A DNA stretch of 20,526 nt from DASQFQ01 sp039934455 (lineage in GTDB: Bacteria > Actinomycetota > Thermoleophilia > Solirubrobacterales > Solirubrobacteraceae): contig JBDTMF010000067.1 in NCBI GenBank assembly GCA_039934455.1, positions 1-20,526 on the forward strand, in the 5' to 3' direction. Of the stretch, positions 13,191 through 19,281 are shown piece by piece (the stretch's first letter is position 1; every line of letters begins with the position of its first letter). The notes beneath the pieces are model-generated. The model was not told the origin of the DNA. It ran no database searches and worked only from the letters and a program-made list of their open reading frames with translations. The position numbers and the translations under genes are program-made.

Positions 13191-14012
13191 GTGCCCAAGC
13201 TGACGATCGAATCCGGCGGGGTCACCCTCGCGGGCGAGGAGGACGGGGAGGGGATCCCCGTCGTGCTGCTCCACGGCCTGACCGCCACCCGCCGCTACGT
13301 GGTCATGGGCTCGCGGGCGCTCGAGCGCTCCGGCCACCGCGTGATCGCCTACGACGCGCGCGGCCACGGCGAGTCCACGCCTGCGCCGGATCCCGACGCC
13401 TACGACTACGACGACCTCGTCACCGACCTGATCGCGGTGCTCGACGACCGCGGCATCGACCGCGCCGTGCTCGCCGGCGCCTCGATGGGCGCGCACACCG
13501 CCGCGCGGCTGGCGATCGACGCCCCCGACCGCGTCGCTGGCCTCGTCATCGCCACCCCCGCGTTCGACCCCGACGCGCCGCGCGAGGAGGAGCTCGAGCG
13601 CTGGGACGCGCTGTCGCAGGGCCTGCGCTCGGGCGGCGTCGAGGGGTTCGTCGAGGCCTACGGCGTGCCCGACGTGCCCGAGCAGTGGCGCGGCACGGTC
13701 GACCGGGTTCTGCGCCAACGGCTGGCCGCGCACGAGCATCCCGACGCGGTGGCGGACGCGCTGCACGCCACGCCGCGCTCGCGGCCGTTCGAGCGCTGGG
13801 AGGACCTCGAGGCGATCGAGGCGCCCACGATCGTCGTCGCGAGCCGGGACGAGGCCGACCCCGGCCATCCCTACGCGGTCGGCAAGACCTGGGCGGAGCG
13901 GATCGAAGGCGCGGAGCTGCGCTCCGAGGAGGAGGGGAGCTCGCCGCTCGCCTGGCAGGGAGGCCGGCTCTCAAAGGTCATTGCGGAGGTAGCGGAGCGA
14001 GCCGCGCCATGA
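13191..14012 (+). CDS. Alpha/beta hydrolase
   Basis: This 273-residue protein has the alpha/beta-hydrolase core. The oxyanion turn is VVLLHGLTATRRYV (residues 24-37). The strand YDARGHGES (54-62) and the nucleophile elbow AGASMGAHTAARLA (Ser98) follow. The acid-bearing loop is VVASRDEADPGHP (216-227). The usual catalytic histidine about 25-30 residues later is not present: that spot reads SPLAWQGG (251-258), and the last histidine is H226, just after the acid loop. It may use H226 or have altered activity. No substrate is suggested. The GTG at 13191 is chosen because the conserved fold starts at once (KLTIESGGVTLAGEE). The 3' end overlaps the convergent EAL gene by 35 bp. Confidence 0.88.
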   Translation: MPKLTIESGGVTLAGEEDGEGIPVVLLHGLTATRRYVVMGSRALERSGHRVIAYDARGHGESTPAPDPDAYDYDDLVTDLIAVLDDRGIDRAVLAGASMGAHTAARLAIDAPDRVAGLVIATPAFDPDAPREEELERWDALSQGLRSGGVEGFVEAYGVPDVPEQWRGTVDRVLRQRLAAHEHPDAVADALHATPRSRPFERWEDLEAIEAPTIVVASRDEADPGHPYAVGKTWAERIEGAELRSEEEGSSPLAWQGGRLSKVIAEVAERAAP

Positions 14013-15204
14013 TCAGCAGCGCCGACTCCACGACCAGGTCGCGGTCGTAGGAGGTGGCGAGCTCGTAGGTCCCGTCCTCGGCCTCGCGCGCGACGACGCC
14101 GGCGGCGAGGCCGGCGCCGAGCGCGACGACGGTCCAGGTGCCGCGCAGCGTGTCGCCCGGCGGGAGCGTGCCGGTACGGATGCCGGCCTCGGCCAGCTCC
14201 GGCGGGGCGCCGAGCGCGCCGACGAAGGCGAGCCGGCCCGCGATCTCGCGCAGCTCGGCGGCCTCGTTCGCGCTGAGGTGGGCCTCGTCGGGATAGGCGG
14301 CGAGCACGACGGCGGTCTCGCCCAGCGCGGCCGCGTGGCGCAGGATCAGGCCGGCGGTGCGCTCGGCCAGGTCGCGTGAGCCGCGGGCGGGGCGCTTCCA
14401 GTTCGTGACGCGCAGGTACGGGCTGTCGCCGCCGGGATCGCCGCCCGAAGAGGTCAGGCGCAGCGGGCGGCCGGGCTCGGGCATGGGGGAGGGCAGGGGC
14501 GCCGGCTCGCCGAGCAGGTAGCCCTGCCCGAGCTGGGCGCCGAACGCGCGCGCCGCCGCCAGCTGCTCCTCGGAGTCGATGCCCTCGGCGAGCACGACCG
14601 CCTGGCGGCGCTCGCTCTCGGCGCCGACGGCGCCGACGATCCGCGCGGTGTCCTCTGGTGAGCGCTGCTGCAGGCGGCGCAGGTCGAGCTTGATGACGTC
14701 GGGATAGAGCAGCGACATCAGCGCCAGCGAGCGGGAGTCGGCGCCGACGTTCTCGAGCGCGACGCCCCAGCCCTGGCCCCGAAACTGGCTCAGCGCGCGC
14801 AGGAGCACGTCCGGCCGGGCGATGAGCGCCCCCTCGGTGATCTCGATCACGATCGTGTGGCGCGCGGGCACGAGGACCTCCGCCGCATCGCCCAGCGTGT
14901 CGGCCGCTGCGTTGAGAAAGAGCGTGAACGGGCTCGCCGCCTCGGTGTCGAAGCCGCGCACGGCGGCCGCGCGGCAGGCGGCGTCGAACTCCGCCACCAC
15001 GTGCTCGGCGCGCGCGACGGCGAACATCTCGGCGGGCGACCCGTGCGGTGTATCGGGGCCGCCGCGGACGAGCGCCTCGTAGCCGACGACACGGCCGTCG
15101 CGCAGGTCGACGACGGGCTGGTAGACCGGCCGCAGGTCGTCCAGCCCGAGGCGGGCGAGCGTGGTGCGCGGCTCCGAGGGGTTCTGTGGCTCGGCGTCGG
15201 TCAT
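13978..15204 (-). CDS. EAL-DICT domain protein, possibly inactive c-di-GMP phosphodiesterase
   Basis: This 408-residue protein has an EAL domain (about 25-235) followed by a DICT sensory domain (about 265-395, from TNWKRPARGSRDLAERTAGL). EAL residues present are E43 of EALVRG, N98 (FLNAAAD), the glutamates in VIEITEGAL, K172 and D174 (VIKLDLRRL), E208 (LAEGID) and Q227 (GQGYLLG). The DDFGTG loop that holds both catalytic metals reads ENVGAD (151-156), so both aspartates are replaced. It may bind c-di-GMP without cutting it. No transmembrane helix is seen; the protein should be cytosolic. The ATG at 15204 is preferred over the one at 15225 because GGAGGG lies 5 nt upstream of it. The 3' end overlaps the hydrolase by 35 bp. 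Confidence 0.88.
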   Translation of the reverse strand: MTDAEPQNPSEPRTTLARLGLDDLRPVYQPVVDLRDGRVVGYEALVRGGPDTPHGSPAEMFAVARAEHVVAEFDAACRAAAVRGFDTEAASPFTLFLNAAADTLGDAAEVLVPARHTIVIEITEGALIARPDVLLRALSQFRGQGWGVALENVGADSRSLALMSLLYPDVIKLDLRRLQQRSPEDTARIVGAVGAESERRQAVVLAEGIDSEEQLAAARAFGAQLGQGYLLGEPAPLPSPMPEPGRPLRLTSSGGDPGGDSPYLRVTNWKRPARGSRDLAERTAGLILRHAAALGETAVVLAAYPDEAHLSANEAAELREIAGRLAFVGALGAPPELAEAGIRTGTLPPGDTLRGTWTVVALGAGLAAGVVAREAEDGTYELATSYDRDLVVESALLIMARLAPLPPQ

Positions 15205-15209
15205 CTCGG

Positions 15210-15215
15210 CCCTCC
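15210..15215 (-). promoter_or_regulatory. Ribosome site that decides the EAL-DICT start
   Basis: GGAGGG on the minus strand lies 5 nt upstream of the ATG at 15204. The alternative ATG at 15225 lies upstream of this site and would make it coding. Confidence 0.6.
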
Positions 15216-15256
15216 GGGCGAGCATACGGTGGGTCGGGGTCGGGGACGAGGATCGC

Positions 15257-16111
15257 TCAGCCGCAGAGGTGCCTCGCGGCCGCGATCAGGACCTGGGTGA
15301 CGATCACGCTGTCCGCGACGCTCACCCACTCCTCGGCGGCGTGCGCGCCCGCGCCGCTCGCGCCGAACATCACCGTCGGGATCCCGGCGGCGGCGATGAA
15401 CGCCGCGTCCGCCCAGTGCGGCGCGCCCGCGAGCGCCGGCGGGGAACCGAGGATCTCCGCCGCGGTGGCGCGGACGGTGCGGACGAGCTCGGCGTCCTGC
15501 GGCACCTCGAACGGCTCGCGCACCAGCAGGGTCCGCTGCACGGCCTGGAGCTCGGGATCGGCGATCAGGCCCCCGACCTCCGCTTCGATCTGCGCGACGG
15601 TCTCCCCGGGCAGCGTGCGCCGCTCGAGCCCGAGCACGCAGCGCCCGGGATAGCTGGACATCTCGGCGCCGCCCTCGATCAGGGAGGCGTGGACCGAGCC
15701 GCGCCCCAGCAGCGGGTGGGTACGGGCGCCGAGCGCGGTGTCCGCCTGGACCGCGCCGAGCACCTCCTGCACCCCGAGGCTGGCGTGCTCCTCGTCGGCC
15801 ACGGCCGCGACCACGACGTCCCCGCTCAGCTCCGCGCCGGCCGCCTCGCGGCACGCCAGCAGCGCCGAGGCGAGCCCGGCCTTCATGTCATACGCCCCGC
15901 GGCCGTGCAGCCGGTCGCCCTCGAGCCGCGGGGTGTGCGGCCCGGCCATGCCCTCGACACCCACCGTGTCCGTGTGCGCGCACAGCAGCAGCGTGCGCCC
16001 ACCGCCGGCCCCGCGGGCGCGCACGACCACGCTCGGCCGCCCCGGCGTCGCCTCGATCACATCGGCCTCGAGCCCGGCCGCGCGCGCCCACTCGACCACG
16101 AAGCGCGCCAT
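15257..16111 (-). CDS. M20-family metallopeptidase (ArgE/DapE/ACY1-like), N-terminally cut by an amber codon
   Basis: The 284-residue open frame carries the M20 zinc site. AHTDTVGVEGM gives H46 and D48, GRGAYDMKAG gives the bridging D75, and ADEEHASLGV gives the catalytic and ligand glutamates (E107, E108). The lid region (SLIEGGAEMSSYPGRCVLGL) and a C-terminal histidine in GASGAGAHAAEEWV follow. Such enzymes remove acyl groups from amino acids or dipeptides. The ATG at 16111 directly follows a TAG at 16114-16112. In the same frame before the TAG, the DNA encodes the missing family N-terminus (see the adjoining feature). The annotated protein therefore lacks about 32 residues, including the first helix. 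It may be made by reinitiation at TAGATG, or be a decaying gene, or reflect a base error. No Shine-Dalgarno is seen before 16111. Confidence 0.85.
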   Translation of the reverse strand: MARFVVEWARAAGLEADVIEATPGRPSVVVRARGAGGGRTLLLCAHTDTVGVEGMAGPHTPRLEGDRLHGRGAYDMKAGLASALLACREAAGAELSGDVVVAAVADEEHASLGVQEVLGAVQADTALGARTHPLLGRGSVHASLIEGGAEMSSYPGRCVLGLERRTLPGETVAQIEAEVGGLIADPELQAVQRTLLVREPFEVPQDAELVRTVRATAAEILGSPPALAGAPHWADAAFIAAAGIPTVMFGASGAGAHAAEEWVSVADSVIVTQVLIAAARHLCG

Positions 16112-16210
16112 CTAGGCCTCGCCGGCGCCGCCCGGCACCAGCGAGGGGTTGACGGAGTCGATCGCGACCATCCGGGAGGTGAGCTCGATGAGATCAAGGC
16201 TTCGCCCCAC
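16112..16210 (-). pseudogene. Displaced 5' end of the M20 peptidase gene
   Basis: Read on the minus strand from a GTG at 16210, the frame of the M20 gene encodes VGRSLDLIELTSRMVAIDSV, then NPSLVPGGAGEA, then TAG. This is the normal N-terminal helix and 'AIDSVNPSLVPGGAGE' segment of many M20/acetylornithine-deacetylase-like proteins. Family members normally continue with E-I/M-ARFV, so a single GAG-to-TAG change explains the stop. The 32-codon stretch is otherwise undamaged, so the change is recent or is an error. It also leaves only 17 bp between this GTG and the divergent pilin ATG. Confidence 0.72.
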
Positions 16211-16227
16211 ACCGTCGATGACATCAG

Positions 16228-16659
16228 ATGCGCCGGGATCAGGATGGCTTCACGCTCATCGAGCTGCTCGTGGTGATCCTGATCATCGGGATCCTCGCCG
16301 CGATCGCTCTGCCCGCGCACCTCGGCCAGCGCGCCCGGTCCCAGGACACGGCCGCCAAGATGTTCGCCCGCCACGCGCAGACCGCGATGGAGACGCACTA
16401 CCACTCGGGCCTGACCTACGTGAACGGCACCGTCGCCGTCCTCCAGGACATCGAGCCCTCGCTGCTGCCGGGCAACGGGCCCACGCTCTCGGCACCGAGC
16501 TCGCTCACCACCACGGGCTACGTCATCACCGTCACTTCGAAGTCCCTGAACACCTTCACGATCACCAAGGTCGCGAGCGGCGTGAGCATCGGCGTGAGCA
16601 ACCGCACGTGCACGCGCACCAACACCAAGGGCGGCTGCAAGGCAGCACGGACCTGGTAG
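16228..16659 (+). CDS. Type IV prepilin-like protein
   Basis: This 143-residue protein has a short positively charged leader (MRRDQDG) followed by the class III prepilin signature FTLIELLVVILIIGILAAIA. The cleavage is G7-F8, with Glu at +5 of the mature protein. The helix continues as ALPAHLGQRARSQDTAAKMF. The rest is a small globular head with a C-terminal cysteine pair (TCTRTNTKGGC) that could close a disulfide loop as in many major pilins. It would be inserted in the membrane, cut by prepilin peptidase and assembled into a pilus or pseudopilus. No assembly ATPase, platform or peptidase gene adjoins it. The ATG is fixed, since an in-frame TGA lies just upstream (16219-16221). No Shine-Dalgarno is apparent. 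The promoter must lie in or near the displaced M20 5' end. Confidence 0.92.
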   Translation: MRRDQDGFTLIELLVVILIIGILAAIALPAHLGQRARSQDTAAKMFARHAQTAMETHYHSGLTYVNGTVAVLQDIEPSLLPGNGPTLSAPSSLTTTGYVITVTSKSLNTFTITKVASGVSIGVSNRTCTRTNTKGGCKAARTW

Positions 16660-16670
16660 GAACCCCGGCC

Positions 16671-17081
16671 ATGACCGCGGGCTACTCCGGGACTCCGTTG
16701 CCGCGCAAGCTCGGGATCAAGCCCGGCCACCGCGTGCTGCTGCTCCGGGCGCCGGAGGCGTTCGCGGATCAGACGCTCGGCGAGCTGCCCGACGGCGTCG
16801 AGGTGGGCACGCGGGCGAGCGGAATGGCCGACGTGATCGTCGCCTTCCACCTCCGCCGCGCGGAGCTGGCGAGGCGGATGCCCGCGCTGCGCAAGCACAT
16901 GGAGCCGGCCGCCGGGCTGTGGATCGCCTGGCCCAAGCGCGCGTCGAAGGTCGAGACGGACCTGACCGGAGACGTCGTGCGCGAGCTCGCGCTCGCCAAC
17001 ACGCTCGTGGACAACAAGGTTTGCGCGATCGACGAGACCTGGAGCGGCCTGCGGCTCGTGATCCGCCTCGTGGATCGCTAG
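16671..17081 (+). CDS. DUF3052 family protein
   Basis: This 136-residue protein matches the DUF3052 pattern. It has YSGTPLPRKLGIKPGHRVLL at the start, LPDGVEVG, then DVIVAFHLRRAELARRMPAL and GLWIAWPKRASKVETDLTGD. It closes with NTLVDNKVCAIDETWSGLRL. The alternating beta/alpha pattern suggests a small Rossmann-like fold. No catalytic residue is established and the family has no known role that I can name. The start at 16671 is 12 bp after the pilin stop, without a clear ribosome site, so it may share the pilin transcript. Its stop TAG shares CTAG with the convergent amidase gene. Confidence 0.82.
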   Translation: MTAGYSGTPLPRKLGIKPGHRVLLLRAPEAFADQTLGELPDGVEVGTRASGMADVIVAFHLRRAELARRMPALRKHMEPAAGLWIAWPKRASKVETDLTGDVVRELALANTLVDNKVCAIDETWSGLRLVIRLVDR

Positions 17082-18736
17082 CGCGCGCGGACGCGCAGGT
17101 GCCTCGACGCGTCCGGGACGATCACGCTGACGCGGTACAGGCCCTTGCGGCGCAGCTTGGCCCGCGTCAGGTAGCGGCCCTGGCGGACCACGATGCGCTT
17201 GCGCTGCACGCGCACCCAGCGCCGCCCGACGAGCCGCTCGAGGCGCACCTCGACGCGACCGCTGACCGGCTTCGGCGACACGGTGCCGGAGATCGCGATC
17301 GCGCGGCCGTGGCGGACGCGGCGGCTGGAGAGGCCGAGCCGCAGGGTGGGGAGCACGCGGATCGCGACGGGGGAGGAGGCGAGCGGCTGGCGCGCGCCGT
17401 CGCCGCGGAACGCCGCGCGGATCAGGCCGCTCACGGTGAGGGGGACGCTCGCGGCCCAGCTCCCGTCGGCCCCGCAGACCGTCCCGGCGATGCGCGCGAA
17501 GGCGGCGCCCGGGACGGCGAACTCGATGTCGAGCGGCGCGCCCGCGGGCGAGGAGCCGTCCGGGAAGGCCAGCCGGCCCGAGAGCTGCAGCGGGCGCGTG
17601 CGGATGCGGGTGCTCGACGCGTGCACGGTCAGCCCGGCCAGCGGGCCGGCGTAGCGCGTCGCGCGGGCGCGCAGGTCGGGCAACTGCCCGTAGAGGACGT
17701 CGCCGGGGCACGAGGTCGAGTCGCCGTCGCGATGGCCCGGGATGCGCTCGAGCGTCACCGGCGTCCCGCTCGGATAGCGGTTCGACGGGCCGCCGCGCGA
17801 GGAGACGACGACGGTGCCCTCGGTCGGCACGCCGTGGAGCGAGAGCTTCCAGCCGATCAGGTGCGCGAGCGCCTCCAGCCCGGCCTCGGACTGCGGCACC
17901 GCGGTGAAGGTCCCGATGCATGCGATCCCGGTCGAGACGGAGTTGTAGCCCTGGGCCTGGGCGCCGATCACGGCCTGGTCGATGCCGCCGGCGCGGCCCT
18001 CGAAGACCTGGCCGTACTGGTCGACGAGGAAGTTGTAGCCGATGTCGTTCCAGCCGTTGGAGTCGCGGTGGTAGCGCGCGATGCCGAGCACGATCCCCGG
18101 CGACTCCTCGGGCGTGTAGTCGTTGGAGTTGACCGTGTGGTGCACGAACGCGGCCTCGACCACGCCGTACTCGGGCGCCGCGCGCGGCGGCACGCTGTCG
18201 CCGCCCCACTCGGTGCGGGAGATGATCGCGGGCTGGGCCGACTGCGCCGAGCGAGCCCGGACGCGATGGCGGCGGCGAGCCGCGCGCGCGGTCGGCTGGG
18301 CGCGGACGAAGCGGGCGCGCAGCCCGCGCGCCGAGCCGCGCAGCCGCAGCTGGAAGACGTCGGCGGCGCCGGTGTAGGCGGGCTCGGTGCCCGCGAGCGC
18401 GCGGACACCGTCGGGCGCGTGGTCGCCGGAGCGATGCAGCGCCATCCACGGCGTCCAGCCGCCGCCACGGCGGCGTGCGCGCACCTGCGCCTCGAGGCTC
18501 CCGCCGCGCGCCCAGCGCAGCCCGATCAGGTCGAAGCGGCGCGGCGCCCGGAGCACGCGCGTGGTGCGCCAGCCCGCGACGTGCGCGGCTCCCTCGTCGA
18601 TCGGGAGCTCGAACAGCGACGTCCCGGCGGCGAAGGCGCCGCGCGGGCGCAGCGCCCCGCCGGCGAGGGCGGCGGCGCCGAGGCCGATGGCCTCTCTGCG
18701 ATTGAGACGGCGGCGGTGCACGACGGGATTGAACAC
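17078..18736 (-). CDS. Tat-exported N-acetylmuramoyl-L-alanine amidase with PGRP domain
   Basis: This 552-residue protein starts with a twin-arginine signal (LNRREAIGLGAAALAGGALR, cut near AFAAG). A beta-rich N-terminal module spans about 40-150. The PGRP/amidase_2 domain runs from IISRTEWGG (171) through VHHTVNSNDYTPEE, HRDSNGWNDIGYNFLVDQYG and GHRDGDSTSCPGD. Zinc ligands H199, H335 and C343 and the active-site Tyr234 are all present, so it should cut the amide between MurNAc and L-Ala outside the membrane. Residues of about 365-552 form two Ig-like beta modules (VRVLPTLRLGLSS-type strands, GRVEVRLERLVGRRWVRVQR). The start is either GTG 18736 or GTG 18721, and both keep the Tat motif. It lies 55 bp after zur on the same strand, so zinc-linked co-transcription is possible but unproven. 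Confidence 0.92.
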   Translation of the reverse strand: MFNPVVHRRRLNRREAIGLGAAALAGGALRPRGAFAAGTSLFELPIDEGAAHVAGWRTTRVLRAPRRFDLIGLRWARGGSLEAQVRARRRGGGWTPWMALHRSGDHAPDGVRALAGTEPAYTGAADVFQLRLRGSARGLRARFVRAQPTARAARRRHRVRARSAQSAQPAIISRTEWGGDSVPPRAAPEYGVVEAAFVHHTVNSNDYTPEESPGIVLGIARYHRDSNGWNDIGYNFLVDQYGQVFEGRAGGIDQAVIGAQAQGYNSVSTGIACIGTFTAVPQSEAGLEALAHLIGWKLSLHGVPTEGTVVVSSRGGPSNRYPSGTPVTLERIPGHRDGDSTSCPGDVLYGQLPDLRARATRYAGPLAGLTVHASSTRIRTRPLQLSGRLAFPDGSSPAGAPLDIEFAVPGAAFARIAGTVCGADGSWAASVPLTVSGLIRAAFRGDGARQPLASSPVAIRVLPTLRLGLSSRRVRHGRAIAISGTVSPKPVSGRVEVRLERLVGRRWVRVQRKRIVVRQGRYLTRAKLRRKGLYRVSVIVPDASRHLRVRAR

Positions 18737-18791
18737 GGCTCGAGGCCGAAAGGACCTCTTCGCCTCGGATCGAACGCGATCCTGCAGTCGG

Positions 18792-19226
18792 TCAGGCCGT
18801 GCAGGCGGGGCAGGCACCCCGCAGGACCACGTCGTGGCCCTCGATCGTGTAGCCGAGGCGCGCCGCCACCCCCTCGATCAGCGTCTCGAGCTCGGGATCC
18901 TCGAACGCGTCGAGGCGCCCGCAGCGGTCGCAGATCGCGTGGTGATGGTGCTCGCCGCTGGGGTCGGCGGGCTCGAAGCAGGCGGTGCCGTCGACGTCGA
19001 TGCGGCGGACGAGGCCGAGCCGCGCCAGGACGTCGACCGCCCGGTAGACGCTGGCCAGCCCGACGCCACGCTCCTCGTCGCGCAGCCGGTCGTGGATCGC
19101 CTGGGCGCTCAGGCAGCACTCCTGGCCCGCGAGCAGGTCGAGCACTTCGGCCCGCGCGCCGCCGGCCCGGTGCCCCGAGCGCGAGAGCTCCTCGCGTGCG
19201 TGTGCCTGCCATCCGGTGCGAGCCAT
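18792..19226 (-). CDS. zur: Fur-family metalloregulator, probably Zur
   Basis: This 144-residue protein has the Fur layout. The winged-helix N-domain includes LSAQAIHDRLRDEERGVGLA and SVYRAVDVLARLGLVRRI. The dimerisation domain has the metal motif EHHHHAICDRCGRLDAFED. Two CxxC pairs (CDRC and CPAC at the end) hold the structural zinc, and further His/Cys/Glu residues supply the sensory site. Zur is chosen over Fur, PerR or Mur because the divergent genes encode a zinc-type solute-binding protein and an ABC-3 permease, with a palindrome between. The choice is inferred. The ATG at 19226 follows TACGAT by 6 nt. The open frame extends to 19385, but that part overlaps the operator and znuA. The PGRP amidase follows 55 bp downstream on the same strand. 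Confidence 0.88.
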   Translation of the reverse strand: MARTGWQAHAREELSRSGHRAGGARAEVLDLLAGQECCLSAQAIHDRLRDEERGVGLASVYRAVDVLARLGLVRRIDVDGTACFEPADPSGEHHHHAICDRCGRLDAFEDPELETLIEGVAARLGYTIEGHDVVLRGACPACTA

Positions 19227-19232
19227 GCCTGG

Positions 19233-19238
19233 ATCGTA
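19233..19238 (-). promoter_or_regulatory. -10 element of zur
   Basis: TACGAT on the minus strand lies 6 nt before the ATG at 19226. The palindromic operator starts 8 bp upstream, between this and the znuA -10, so one repressor site could control both directions. Confidence 0.45.
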
Positions 19239-19246
19239 GCGCCGTC

Positions 19247-19265
19247 GAAAACGAGAATCAATTTC
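19247..19265. promoter_or_regulatory. Candidate Zur/Fur operator
   Basis: GAAAACGAGAATCAATTTC is a 19-bp imperfect palindrome of the form GAAAnnGAnnnTCnnTTTC. It is A/T-rich against a very G/C-rich background and resembles actinobacterial Zur and Fur boxes. It lies between the divergent zur and znuA start sites and ends two bases before the znuA -10. The symmetry is seen; the protein that binds is inferred. Confidence 0.65.
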
Positions 19266-19267
19266 AG

Positions 19268-19273
19268 TAAGCT
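19268..19273 (+). promoter_or_regulatory. -10 element of the znu operon
   Basis: TAAGCT lies 8 nt before the GTG at 19282, immediately after the candidate operator. A bound repressor would cover the -35 region. Confidence 0.45.
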
Positions 19274-19281
19274 CTACCGCC

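Noticed and set aside
15221..15226. TATGCT on the minus strand as -10 of the EAL-DICT gene
   Set aside because: The start site 7 nt on would fall inside the GGAGGG ribosome site that supports the ATG at 15204, so the two cannot both hold; the ribosome site is the better evidence.
16518..18449. 643-codon minus-strand frame beside the amidase
   Set aside because: Composition is arginine-rich frame noise; the PGRP amidase and DUF3052 frames are clearly the real ones.
16919..19270. 783-codon plus-strand frame
   Set aside because: It runs antisense to the amidase and zur genes with no recognisable motif.
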